Below are positions 51,050-59,561 of a DNA stretch of 64,000 bases, one piece after another. The notes beneath the pieces are model-generated. The model was not told the DNA's origin. It saw nothing but the letters and a program-made list of their open reading frames with translations, and ran no database searches. Positions within the stretch are counted from its first letter, which is position 1; each line of letters opens with the position of its first letter. This stretch comes from Candidatus Woesearchaeota archaeon. GTDB taxonomy: Archaea; Nanobdellota; Nanobdellia; Woesearchaeales; ARS49. Made by a program: the position numbers and the translations under genes. The stretch is taken from NCBI GenBank assembly GCA_019322895.1, contig JAHWHZ010000001.1, forward strand, positions 186,001 to 250,000, given 5' to 3'.

Positions 51050-51664
51050 TTATTTTAAATCACTTATATTTATTATATTCGGTTTTTCATCTGCAATTCT
51101 TGGACATGCTGTATTTACCCAGACTTCAATAAAAGGAAAGTTTTCTAGATCAGAAGGATTTAATGTATCAAATGCAAAGATGTAATATTCCTTGTCTTTT
51201 TTGTCAGCAAGTGCTGTTGCTTTTTCAATCTGGCTTTGGCCGTGCTTTGTGGACACAAGTATTCCTACTTTATTTGCAGACAAGAACCTGACTAATGCAG
51301 CTTTTTTTCTTTTCTTGTATCTCTCAACATCTTCTTCTTTCACCACAGACAGTTTTTGTGTAAGCGGGTTCCACTTGAACACTTTCTTGCCTGTTTCCAA
51401 AGCTACTGCAATTGGATGGAACTCTCCTGAGCCGATAAACAAGAATGCATCAACCTTTTCTGCAATCTGCTTGGCAGAATCAACATTGCATCCAAGAACC
51501 TGGCCGCCTTTAACTGCTTCTTTTAATTGAGAAATAACTTCATCTAATTTATGCAGGTGCTGGATAGTTGTAACAACACCTAATTTAGCAGGCAAAGCAT
51601 TAATTGCTGATTCTGACAGCTTAACATCTGCTGTTGATCTTGCATGTATGTGCAGTATTTTCAT
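51050..51664 (-). CDS. dph2: Dph2-like diphthamide synthase lacking the N-terminal domain, 204 aa
   Basis: Matches the second and third domains of archaeal Dph2 (2-(3-amino-3-carboxypropyl)histidine synthase, first step of diphthamide on aEF2): VTTIQHLHKL, GGQVLGCNVDSAKQI with the second cluster cysteine, FLFIGSGEFHP, and NTACPRIA with the third cysteine. The ~110-residue N-terminal domain that normally supplies the first cluster cysteine is absent. A TATA box directly precedes this ATG, so the short form seems real rather than a frameshift. Activity is doubtful without partner protein. Confidence 0.8.
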   Translation of the reverse strand: MKILHIHARSTADVKLSESAINALPAKLGVVTTIQHLHKLDEVISQLKEAVKGGQVLGCNVDSAKQIAEKVDAFLFIGSGEFHPIAVALETGKKVFKWNPLTQKLSVVKEEDVERYKKRKKAALVRFLSANKVGILVSTKHGQSQIEKATALADKKDKEYYIFAFDTLNPSDLENFPFIEVWVNTACPRIADEKPNIINISDLK

Positions 51665-51761
51665 ATAATACCCACAAATAAGATGTATTTATAAAGATTT
51701 TCCAGAAAACCGCAATCTTTATTAAGCACCACTAAATTTTTGATATTCTCGTGAGTGAAAT

Positions 51762-52862
51762 ATGACAGAGTTCGACAAGACAGAGACGATAGTACAGGGA
51801 ATCACACCTTCTGTACCTTTGACAGACTCCATAGATAGTGAAAGCTCTACTAAAATAAAAGTGCCAACATCTTCGCTCGAAGAAATTGCTTGTGAAAAAT
51901 CTGTAATAAGAAGACCTTCAACAGAAAAAGAAATAAAGACCTATGTGCTGCAGACGCTTCCTAAAATAAAAAAAAGATTTCGCGGAGAATATCACAGTAT
52001 GATGGCAGTGTACTATAATTTAGACCAGCACACATATGTTTTTACTGGCATGGATAATGACGGCGCGCACCAGGCAATCAAAGTCTGGACTCCTGCGCCC
52101 TGGTTCACCAAGCTTGAAAGCACAATAAAACAGCAAAAATTCTATGATGAGATAGACTTGATATCTGGAATGTATCAGCTGATGCGCGGCAAAAATGTTG
52201 TAAGAGTCACAGGTATCGGAACAAAAAAGCGCGAAGGAGACAGTCCTATTATTTATTTTACAACAAATTATGTAGAAAGACTTCTAAGCAACATTCATCC
52301 AGCAGCTGTTCAGCCTAAAAAATTAATCAGCATTCATAGGCAGGTGGCAGGATTTCTCTCCTTTTTGCATAGAAATTATGGAATAATTCATAAGGATGTA
52401 AAGCCAGGCAATATCTTGATAAATAATGATGATGAGGCGTTCTTGATTGATTTCGGGTCAATGGAAGGGATGCATATAGAAAACAGGGTAGCAGAGATTG
52501 GAACAATACCATATCTTTCTCCTGCTCAGGCAGAAGGAATGCTGAACATAGATGCAGGTAAAACAGCTCTTGCCCTTGACTATAGCACAGACATGTATTC
52601 TTTAGGCACGACACTCGCAGACATCATATTCAAGAATCATCCAGAAAATAAGCTGGCTGCACAGGCAGACTTCTACAAGGAAAGAAATGATCCAGATGGT
52701 TTCTGCAGGCGTCTTGCATGGGGGCCGGAAATAACTTTTCCTTCAACAGGAAACAATGCGCTTGATGAATTCATTTACAAGTCCAGGACTCAGACTGATA
52801 ATAAGTATGAATCTATGGAAGAAGCTGAAAATGCATTATCATCTATAGAAGCTAATCTTTAA
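51762..52862 (+). CDS. Eukaryotic-like Ser/Thr protein kinase, 366 aa
   Basis: ePK catalytic domain: AIK lysine in HQAIKVWTP, catalytic loop IHKDVKPGNIL (HKD in place of HRD), metal-binding DFG in LIDFGSMEG, and a substrate segment at GTIPYLSPAQAEG in place of APE. An N-terminal ~70 residues are low-complexity; no TM or sensor domain is visible. Cytoplasmic kinase; substrate unknown. GTGAGTGAA Shine-Dalgarno. Ends 11 nt inside the convergent alaX gene. Confidence 0.9.
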   Translation: MTEFDKTETIVQGITPSVPLTDSIDSESSTKIKVPTSSLEEIACEKSVIRRPSTEKEIKTYVLQTLPKIKKRFRGEYHSMMAVYYNLDQHTYVFTGMDNDGAHQAIKVWTPAPWFTKLESTIKQQKFYDEIDLISGMYQLMRGKNVVRVTGIGTKKREGDSPIIYFTTNYVERLLSNIHPAAVQPKKLISIHRQVAGFLSFLHRNYGIIHKDVKPGNILINNDDEAFLIDFGSMEGMHIENRVAEIGTIPYLSPAQAEGMLNIDAGKTALALDYSTDMYSLGTTLADIIFKNHPENKLAAQADFYKERNDPDGFCRRLAWGPEITFPSTGNNALDEFIYKSRTQTDNKYESMEEAENALSSIEANL

Positions 52863-53559
52863 GCTTGTAATAGACCCTTCTATTGTTCTTCCCCTTGTTA
52901 TCTGCGCCGACAATCTCTATCTCACCCACTTCTTTAGTAGAATTAACATGAGTTCCGCCGTCTGCCTGGATGTCAAAGCCTTCTATCTCCACTATCCTTA
53001 ATTCTTTTACAGCAGGAGGCAGCACATTTGCGAGTTTTGTTATTGAAGGTATTTTCATTGCCTCTTCTCTTGGCTTGAAATATATTTTTATCGGCAGGTC
53101 TTTTTGCACGATTTCATTTGCTTTAGCAACATACTCGCTCATCTTCTCGCGGTCAAAATTTTCCAGGTTAAAATCAATCCTTGATTTGTCAACATTCAAT
53201 TGATTTCCGGTGATAAGAGCTCCTGCTTCCTTGTGAAAGATTTCGCATAAGATGTGCGCTGCAGTGTGCATTCTCATGAGCAGGTATCTTTTGCCCCAGT
53301 CAAGAACTCCGCGAACCTTGTCTCCTTCTTTTAGGCCTTCCTTGTCAACTTCGTGGCTTACATCAGGACCCATTTTCTTGGCAAATACAACTTTGTATTC
53401 TTCTTTGTCTTTTATCAGCTTGCCAGTGTCTGTCGGCTGTCCTCCACCAGCAGGATAAAAGATAGTATTGTCAAGAACAACATATTTTCCATCCACTTTT
53501 GTCACAGTTGCATCAAATTCTTTTGCATAGCAATCTTTCATATAGATTAGTTCAGTCAT
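52852..53559 (-). CDS. alaX: Alanyl-tRNA editing protein AlaX, 235 aa
   Basis: Free-standing editing domain that hydrolyses mischarged Ser- or Gly-tRNA-Ala. Zinc-site motifs are MHTAAHILCEIFH (HxxxH) and ADGGTHVNSTKEVG, where Asp takes the place of the usual cysteine before GGTH. The N-terminal ~90 residues form the AlaX-M type beta barrel (FYPAGGGQPTDTG). Length is typical of the medium form. The Asp substitution occurs in some AlaX branches, so activity is plausible. Confidence 0.88.
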   Translation of the reverse strand: MTELIYMKDCYAKEFDATVTKVDGKYVVLDNTIFYPAGGGQPTDTGKLIKDKEEYKVVFAKKMGPDVSHEVDKEGLKEGDKVRGVLDWGKRYLLMRMHTAAHILCEIFHKEAGALITGNQLNVDKSRIDFNLENFDREKMSEYVAKANEIVQKDLPIKIYFKPREEAMKIPSITKLANVLPPAVKELRIVEIEGFDIQADGGTHVNSTKEVGEIEIVGADNKGKNNRRVYYKLKD

Positions 53560-53570
53560 TTAAACACCCC

Positions 53571-54146
53571 CTAGTACACTTTTGGAATTATTTTCTTTGT
53601 TCTTTCCATGTAAGCAAGATATTCTCTTCCAAATTCTTTGATCAATAATTCTTCTTCTGCATTTATCCTATAAAGCATTGCAGGAAGATATAACAATACC
53701 AATGCTATTACTCCATAGATAGATGACAATGCGATTGCAAGGCCGAAAAGTATCAAGGTCATGCTCAAGTACATTGGATGCCTTACAATCTTATACACGC
53801 CTGTGGTCACCAGCTTATGCCCTTTTTGGATGACCACCTCAAAGCTGAAGAATCTGTCAAGTGCTTTTCTTGCGTAGATTCTTATCAATCCTCCGATGAA
53901 TATCATTGCAACACCTATATAATTATACCATGTTGTTGCAGGCCTCAGCTTGATAAAAGAACCTATGATGATTCCAAGGCATATAATATTTATTATAAAC
54001 ATTATCCAGAAAGATTCTTTTTTCTTCACCTTGACTTTATGTACTTTTACTGCGCCTGTCTTGAAGATGTCTTTTGATAATAATATAAACGTGAATATCC
54101 ACAACAATACAAAAACTCCGAGGATGAAATAAACAACATCAATCAT
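53571..54146 (-). CDS. Isoprenylcysteine/phospholipid methyltransferase-family membrane protein, 191 aa
   Basis: Five or six hydrophobic helices and the ICMT/PEMT catalytic pattern TTGVYKIVRHPMYLS (RHPxYL) plus EEELLIKEFGREYLAYMERT near the C-terminus, which binds SAM. The substrate may be a membrane lipid or a prenyl group; prenylcysteine is unlikely in archaea. Overlaps nth by 8 nt and shares its strand. Length is typical (~190 aa). Confidence 0.85.
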   Translation of the reverse strand: MIDVVYFILGVFVLLWIFTFILLSKDIFKTGAVKVHKVKVKKKESFWIMFIINIICLGIIIGSFIKLRPATTWYNYIGVAMIFIGGLIRIYARKALDRFFSFEVVIQKGHKLVTTGVYKIVRHPMYLSMTLILFGLAIALSSIYGVIALVLLYLPAMLYRINAEEELLIKEFGREYLAYMERTKKIIPKVY

Positions 54147-54786
54147 GTTTTTTTACACCTATTTTCTTGCAATACTTGTTCACAGGGCATTTAGAGCATT
54201 TTGGGATTCTCTTGCAGATTGTCTGCCCGTGCAGTACAAGCACCTCGTTGACGATTTTCCAGTATCTTTTTGGTATCAGCTGTTCCAGTGCTTTTTGTGT
54301 CTTTTCCGGCGTCTTTGTCTTTACCCAGCCCAGGCGGTTGCTCACCTTGAACACATGGGTGTCAACTGGTATTGCCGGCTTGTCAAATGCATACACCAGC
54401 ATGCATGCAGCAACTTTCTGCCCTACTCCCGGCAGTTTCAGCAGCTCTTTTTCATCTCTTGGCACTTTGCCTTTATATTTCTTTTGCACTGTCTTTGCTG
54501 CCCCGATGATGTTCTTTGCCTTGTTCTTGTAAAACCCTATTCTTTTGATTATTTTCTCCACATCTTTTTGCTTTGCATCTGCAAGGCTCTTCATTGTAGG
54601 ATACTTCTTGAACAATTCCTTGGAAATCGGCAGAGTGACAACATCCTGCGCTCTTGCACTTAGTATTGTGCCTATCAGCATCTTGTAAGTATTTTTTGAT
54701 CTGCTCATTCTTCCGAGCATAGAAAGTCCTTTGTGGTGCTTCTGAAGTATCTTGAGTACTTTTACAACCTCTTCTTTGCTTGCCAT
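54139..54786 (-). CDS. nth: Endonuclease III, 215 aa
   Basis: Bifunctional glycosylase/AP lyase for oxidised pyrimidines. HhH LPGVGQKVAACMLV carries the catalytic lysine, PVDTHVFKV the catalytic aspartate, and the 4Fe-4S cluster is CKRIPKCSKCPVNKYC. Length is typical. It is the canonical Nth, distinct from the MagIII-like gene at 5279-5917. Ends 8 nt inside the methyltransferase-family gene. Confidence 0.95.
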   Translation of the reverse strand: MASKEEVVKVLKILQKHHKGLSMLGRMSRSKNTYKMLIGTILSARAQDVVTLPISKELFKKYPTMKSLADAKQKDVEKIIKRIGFYKNKAKNIIGAAKTVQKKYKGKVPRDEKELLKLPGVGQKVAACMLVYAFDKPAIPVDTHVFKVSNRLGWVKTKTPEKTQKALEQLIPKRYWKIVNEVLVLHGQTICKRIPKCSKCPVNKYCKKIGVKKHD

Positions 54787-54823
54787 ACATAGAAATCTGA
54801 TTGTTTATTATTTAAAGGTTTTC

Positions 54824-55216
54824 TTATTCTTTAGGCAAAGGAAATTTCTCTACAGGGCCTTTTTTCAAAAGCTCTCTGTATTCATCAACATCTTCTGGCT
54901 TTTCAAAAAGAATTATGTGCACATCTCCGTCTCCATGTCTTACACAACTTTCTGGGTCATGATCCCTGCACAATTGCGGCCTCTTGTCATATATCTTGCA
55001 GTGGTCATTCTCATCCAGCATCTTGCATCTGGTCTCAAACTCCACAACCCAGTCTTCATCATTGTCTTTGTAGACTGTTATGTTCTCATGGCACAGCATC
55101 CACTTTATCTCGTCCCAGTCTTCTTCTGTTTCTGGTTCTTCCAGCTCAACTGCTACAAACTTGCAGCACAATGCAGGGCATCCTTTGCACGGGTTGCTGT
55201 CAGGTACTTTTGCCAT
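54824..55216 (-). CDS. YkgJ-family cysteine-cluster protein, 130 aa
   Basis: N-terminal DSNPCKGCPALCCKFVAVEL is the CxxCx3CC-like cluster of YkgJ proteins, with CKMLDENDHCKIYDKRPQLCRD completing a metal- or Fe-S-binding set. Function of the family is unknown; zinc or iron-sulphur binding is likely. Cytosolic. TATA-like sequence lies near the plus-strand gene's promoter region. Confidence 0.87.
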   Translation of the reverse strand: MAKVPDSNPCKGCPALCCKFVAVELEEPETEEDWDEIKWMLCHENITVYKDNDEDWVVEFETRCKMLDENDHCKIYDKRPQLCRDHDPESCVRHGDGDVHIILFEKPEDVDEYRELLKKGPVEKFPLPKE

Positions 55217-55295
55217 GCTGGGGTAGAATTTATTGCCCCTTTAAAAGCTTTGCTATTGGCAAACATTTAAAAGCAAGCACCATTAAAGAAGGAAT

Positions 55296-55745
55296 ATGGC
55301 ATTTTCAGAATTATGCACGTTCGGCAGGTATTACTGCTTTGGGTGCTGCATCATTGACAATGCAAAACCCTCAAGAAAAGAGCTTGAAGAAGCGTTCAAG
55401 AAAAACACATTGACATTCAAGCAGTTCAAAAACCTCAAGGCTTTTGCAGAAAGAAAGAACACCGGCGATATAAGGGCCTGCGGTGTCTGCAATAATCTAA
55501 TCTGGAAAAACAACAAGATAATCTGCCCTCTTCATCCAAAGCTCGCAGGAGAGGACCTGAGAAAAAGAACCTTCTGCTTCAAGTCATATCTATGCTACAC
55601 TGCAGAAAAGTTCAATGAATGGCCCGAGGAAAAACAGAAAGCATTCCTGAAGTTCATCAAATCAAAGAATCCTGACTGGTACACTTTTTCTATGAATATT
55701 GAAGATGGAACTTGGCTGAAGGAGTTTCAGAGAAAACAAAAGTAA
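55296..55745 (+). CDS. Cysteine-rich hypothetical protein, 149 aa
   Basis: CTFGRYYCFGCCIID at the start and ACGVCNNLIWKNNKIICPLHP further in give two cysteine clusters that could bind zinc or an iron-sulphur cluster. The body is basic and helical (RKELEEAFKKNTLTFKQF), with FCFKSYLCYTAEKF near the end. The gene sits beside the YkgJ protein, with which it may share a metal-binding theme. Family not recognised. Confidence 0.7.
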   Translation: MAFSELCTFGRYYCFGCCIIDNAKPSRKELEEAFKKNTLTFKQFKNLKAFAERKNTGDIRACGVCNNLIWKNNKIICPLHPKLAGEDLRKRTFCFKSYLCYTAEKFNEWPEEKQKAFLKFIKSKNPDWYTFSMNIEDGTWLKEFQRKQK

Positions 55746-55751
55746 GAGAAA

Positions 55752-56153
55752 TTAGCCTGCCTTTTCTATAACCTCTGTCAAGGTTAGTAATGGCTTCCCT
55801 CCATGTATTTTATGATCTAATTTTGCCATTATATTTTTTGATTTTGGAATTGGATCCTTAATTCCAAGCATTTTTGCAATAATAGAACCATTATTACCTA
55901 ATGCGCTCCCTCTATTTGAAGGTCTTCTATAAAGCATATCTATATAAACTACTGTTCTTCTATTTAGCGTTCTGAATTTATCACGTTGTTCAATTGCATA
56001 CATATCTGGCCAGTATCTATCTAAATCTTGAAGAAAAATTATAAATTCTTCCTCAGGAGGCACATTTCCTTCTGCTAAAGATTGCATAAAACTATCCCAT
56101 CTAGTATTAATTTCATTAAACCTATCAAGAGATCGCTTATAATTATAGGACAT
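55752..56153 (-). CDS. Hypothetical protein, 133 aa
   Basis: Helical, charged, beginning MSYNYKRSLDRFNEINTRWD. Middle has PEEEFIIFLQDLDRYWPDM. No recognised domain. AT-rich codon use relative to neighbours suggests a lower-GC local patch shared with the next gene. Convergent with the cysteine-rich gene. Confidence 0.6.
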   Translation of the reverse strand: MSYNYKRSLDRFNEINTRWDSFMQSLAEGNVPPEEEFIIFLQDLDRYWPDMYAIEQRDKFRTLNRRTVVYIDMLYRRPSNRGSALGNNGSIIAKMLGIKDPIPKSKNIMAKLDHKIHGGKPLLTLTEVIEKAG

Positions 56154-56284
56154 ACTTAAGTATAATAGAAAGACCTTTTTAAAGCTTAACTACAATTAAA
56201 TCCACTAATCTCTTCCATTATTGAGATCAATATTAATGTCAAAAAAAGAAATATTTTTAAAGATGTGTGTGTTTATATTTTATT

Positions 56285-56656
56285 ATGACCTATTTAATAG
56301 ATAGATTTTTAATCAATGGAGAAGAAAGTTGGGCGATTCTGAAAACTATTCTGGGCCGCATTTTAGAAGAGATAAACGATCCTGAATTAGCAGCAGAATG
56401 TACATATTTTAGAAGTTTGCCGCATTCTAGAGAAAGAATTGCTGCTGAGGAAGAATTTATGAGTAAAATAAAAAAAATAAGAAGTCACTTAACAGAGTTT
56501 TATGTTCATTTCAAACCAGAGTATCAATCCGCTTCATTAGAACCTTTTTATAAAATTTTCGATATGCTTATTGATATTAATGAATATAATTTTGACACTA
56601 TAAAAACTAAAATAAATGATAGAATTGCACGAATTTTTAAAGACTATGAAGGATAA
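56285..56656 (+). CDS. Hypothetical protein, 123 aa
   Basis: MTYLIDRFLINGEESWAILK; helical with an acidic and Lys-rich C-terminal half. Start at ATG 56285 is ~30 nt after an AAATATTTTTAAAG box. Local AT content is higher than that of conserved genes nearby, as for the gene before it, so the pair may be accessory. Unrecognised. Confidence 0.6.
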   Translation: MTYLIDRFLINGEESWAILKTILGRILEEINDPELAAECTYFRSLPHSRERIAAEEEFMSKIKKIRSHLTEFYVHFKPEYQSASLEPFYKIFDMLIDINEYNFDTIKTKINDRIARIFKDYEG

Positions 56657-56816
56657 TAGATCTGACTTGTTTATTTAAAAAAAATTCTCAAAACTTTTTT
56701 TAAGAACCACTATTATTCTATCATTGCTATTAATCAAAGCATTTATTACAGCTTACTTCTCCATCACCCAAACATCTTCCAAAACCTATAAATACAACCG
56801 CTTTCTCCAAAGCCAT

Positions 56817-57032
56817 ATGGCTGAAGAAATTAAAAAAACAGATATCATAGGAGAAGTTGTTGAGAAGCATCCTTCTTTGGCTCCTGTTTTTTTTAAGCAT
56901 GGCATGCACTGTGTTGGATGTCCTGCTGCAAGAGGTGAATCAATTGAGGTGGGTGCAAAAGCGCACGGCCTTGATGATGAAAAGATTGTTGCCCTTGTCA
57001 AGGAGTTGAATGAAGAGCTTGAAAAGGAATAG
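56817..57032 (+). CDS. DUF1858-family protein, 71 aa
   Basis: Core: TDIIGEVVEKHPSLAPVFFKHGMHCVGCPAARG continuing to SIEVGAKAHGLD, i.e. the DUF1858 (ScdA_N-like) fold with the conserved CxxC. The family occurs alone or fused to redox and Fe-S repair proteins, so a redox role is inferred. Start at MAEEIKKT after AACCTATAAATAC (leaderless); the upstream frame is not used. Confidence 0.88.
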   Translation: MAEEIKKTDIIGEVVEKHPSLAPVFFKHGMHCVGCPAARGESIEVGAKAHGLDDEKIVALVKELNEELEKE

Positions 57033-57090
57033 ATTTCTTATATAGGCCAGAACAATAATGCTTAAATAGAAATATGCTTTTCTTTGCTTT

Positions 57091-58986
57091 ATGGGGGAGG
57101 CAACTACAGCAGAAATAGGTAAACAGACAAGAGTGCAAAATCTTGAACGCCGTATTCTTGAAAGAACTCCTGAATGGAAATTTCTTTTGTCAAAGAAAAA
57201 AAGAGAAGAACTGATTCCCTGGTCGCCTGATAGAGATACAATCAAGCTTACTGCTCCTGAAGCAAAAGGATTTATCTTATACAAGGGTCTTTGTCAACTG
57301 TTGTCAACGAACAATGATCCTCATGTTATTGTTGCTGATGAAACACTTATTTCAGATGATATTGTTTTTGATGAAAAACTTCTTGCTTGTCTTCCAAAAG
57401 TAAGCAAAACTGCTGCAAGATATGCTGTTGATATGGCGTTTAAAGGACATGCATCACAGCTGGCTTTCTTTATATCTAATGCATATGATATTCTTGAAGA
57501 AACAATAGAGCTGGTTAAAAATACTGAGGAAACTGAAGACCAAAGAGACCGCAACAAGTTTCCTTATGGCGGGAACCTTGAAACCCTTAAATTAAAGCTC
57601 GCAGATCTTATGTTACTGCCTCTAGAGAGACATGAAGAGGCTGCTGTCTTATTCGAGGAATACAAAAAGCTGGATGAGGCATTTGATGCATATACGCAAG
57701 CCAGTCTGCAAAGAACTGTTGAGTTTTGTGAAAGGAACAATGGTTTTTTCAGTTCCTGCTTGAGAAAGATTGAGCTCGATGAAGATATGGGAGATGAAGA
57801 AAAGGAAAGCCTGCAGGAAAGATTAAAAAAAGCGCATATGAAAGCAGTATTAGATGGAACAGACCTGCAGTTAAACAGGCACTGCAATAAATTACGCCGC
57901 GTGCTTGATGTACAAAAATGGATAAATGCTTATGACTGTGCCAAAGAGTATAATCTTAGTACTGCAGAGCTGGATGACATAAGAAACAAAGGGTTAGATG
58001 CAGCATTAAAATCATTAGATGCACAGATTTCCAGCCACTATCGCGCAGAAGATGCAACTAACCAGTTCATATCAGATGCATCATTTTTCATCAGGAAATT
58101 GCCTGAAGAAGAAAGGCCTGCAGCCGAAATAAAATTGGTAGATGCCCTTAGCAAGCGTTCTCACTATCATGCAATGAAATATGCTGTTCAGAAAGGTTTC
58201 AAAGACCGGGCCATACAAGAAGCTAAAGCAGGCATGCCAAAAACAAAAGAGTTTTTTGAATCAACAATACTGCCTGACGCAGGTGCAGAAGTGATTCAAA
58301 AGTATTTTGAGGAGTTCAGATTACAGAATCGTAAGGAAGAGGAGGATATTGCGCTGGCAAAGAAATTAGGTTTTGAGTCTGGGCTTATTGATATTTGTAT
58401 AAAGCAAGAGAGATATGAACATGCTGCGTGGTTTTCTGACAAGTTAGACAGAAAAATGCCTGTAGACCAGTTGATTGAATTAGGCCTGTACCGTTTGGCC
58501 GTAGACCGCACAAAGGATCCTTGTGAAAAAGCCAAACTGCATCTATTACTTGCAGAAGAATGTGCACATGAACTAAAAGAGTACCACTGCACTCGCAGCA
58601 TCTGGCTTGAAGAAAGATGGAATACTGCAGAGAGTTTACTGTATAATCTTCAGGCCGCGCTTGAATATGCTAAAAAAAGTGAAAAGATAACGGATATTAC
58701 TCAGATTGCATCATCTGCAATAGATCTTCTTAAGAAAAATGGCTTATATGCAGAGGCTGTCTTGTTTAACAGCAAATACCAGTGCGCAGAAGAAATAGAG
58801 ATTCCTGAAAGTGCATTCCAGGCATATGAGTCCAGGCTTGATTTTGCTTGTTGTGCTTTCCTTGCAGAGGCAAAAGGCCTGGAAAAAGAAGCAAAGTGTT
58901 ACAAAACTCTTGCTCTTGCAAACAATCAGCAAGTGCCTCGAAAAATAGAAGACACCGCCGGAATAGTTTTTGAAAAGCGTAATTAA
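57091..58986 (+). CDS. Large alpha-solenoid (TPR-like) protein, 631 aa
   Basis: Unrecognised, entirely helical. Repeated helix pairs of ~35-40 residues with TPR-like small residues (ELVKNTEETEDQRD; EEYKKLDEAFDAYTQASL; AVDMAFKGHASQLAFFI; YEHAAWFSDKLDRKMPV; ESLLYNLQAALEYAKK) suggest a superhelical protein-binding scaffold. No catalytic motif was seen. TATA-like CTTAAATAG lies ~25 nt before the ATG, so leaderless. Alone between DUF1858 and nrdR, which have separate promoters. Confidence 0.75.
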   Translation: MGEATTAEIGKQTRVQNLERRILERTPEWKFLLSKKKREELIPWSPDRDTIKLTAPEAKGFILYKGLCQLLSTNNDPHVIVADETLISDDIVFDEKLLACLPKVSKTAARYAVDMAFKGHASQLAFFISNAYDILEETIELVKNTEETEDQRDRNKFPYGGNLETLKLKLADLMLLPLERHEEAAVLFEEYKKLDEAFDAYTQASLQRTVEFCERNNGFFSSCLRKIELDEDMGDEEKESLQERLKKAHMKAVLDGTDLQLNRHCNKLRRVLDVQKWINAYDCAKEYNLSTAELDDIRNKGLDAALKSLDAQISSHYRAEDATNQFISDASFFIRKLPEEERPAAEIKLVDALSKRSHYHAMKYAVQKGFKDRAIQEAKAGMPKTKEFFESTILPDAGAEVIQKYFEEFRLQNRKEEEDIALAKKLGFESGLIDICIKQERYEHAAWFSDKLDRKMPVDQLIELGLYRLAVDRTKDPCEKAKLHLLLAEECAHELKEYHCTRSIWLEERWNTAESLLYNLQAALEYAKKSEKITDITQIASSAIDLLKKNGLYAEAVLFNSKYQCAEEIEIPESAFQAYESRLDFACCAFLAEAKGLEKEAKCYKTLALANNQQVPRKIEDTAGIVFEKRN

Positions 58987-59010
58987 AATCTATATTTTCT
59001 GCTCTAATAA

Positions 59011-59085
59011 TATTTAAATATGAGCGCACTTTATTGTATTTGTTCTAAAAGTCAACCACCACATGTTGTGGTATTTGCTACTTTT
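59011..59085 (+). promoter_or_regulatory. nrdR-nrdJ-cobO promoter with dyad operator candidate
   Basis: TATA TATTTAAATA (59011-59020), predicted transcript start near 59040-59045, then the inverted repeat ACCACA-TGT-TGTGGT (59058-59072) nested in AAAAGT/ACTTTT (59047-59052 and 59080-59085). NrdR in bacteria binds ACACWATATWKWGTGT-like dyads upstream of RNR genes; here the dyad lies in the 5' leader, so it may act as an operator or RNA hairpin. This is autoregulation by inference. Confidence 0.5.
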
Positions 59086-59108
59086 GGCTAATGAAAAAAG
59101 GTGATAGG

Positions 59109-59549
59109 ATGAGATGCCCGTACTGTCTGACAAAAGATACTCGCGTGCTAGACAGCAGGCCAAGCGACGGTTCTATACGGCGCAGAAGGTCTTGTTCATC
59201 CTGCACAAAACGATTCACGACATATGAAAGGATAGAAAACACTTTCAGCGTCATAAAAAAAGACGGAAAGATTGAGTTGTTTGACAGGCAGAAGATGCTG
59301 AATGGCATTCTAAAGGCGTGCGAGAAAAGGCCTGTCACAATAGAGCAGGTTGACAATGTACTGGACCAGGTAGAGGCAGAGCTGAGGCAGAAGCACACGA
59401 CAAAGATTCCAACAAAAGTTATAGGCAATTTAGTGATAGACCAGCTCAAAAAACTGGATGGCGTGGCATACATGAGATTCATGTCAGTGTACAGGAGCTT
59501 CAAGAGCCCGGCACAATTTGCAAAAGAGGTTGAAAAACTAAGGAAATAA
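59109..59549 (+). CDS. nrdR: Transcriptional repressor NrdR, 146 aa
   Basis: Zinc ribbon at the start (MRCPYC ... RSCSSC) followed by an ATP-cone (VIKKDGKIELFDRQKMLNGIL) that senses dATP/ATP. Represses RNR genes when dATP is high. NrdR is predominantly bacterial and uncommon in archaea. Start decided by GGTGATAGG before ATG 59109; a longer frame starts six codons earlier. Co-oriented and 12 nt from nrdJ. Confidence 0.93.
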   Translation: MRCPYCLTKDTRVLDSRPSDGSIRRRRSCSSCTKRFTTYERIENTFSVIKKDGKIELFDRQKMLNGILKACEKRPVTIEQVDNVLDQVEAELRQKHTTKIPTKVIGNLVIDQLKKLDGVAYMRFMSVYRSFKSPAQFAKEVEKLRK

Positions 59550-59561
59550 GGGGTAAATAAA

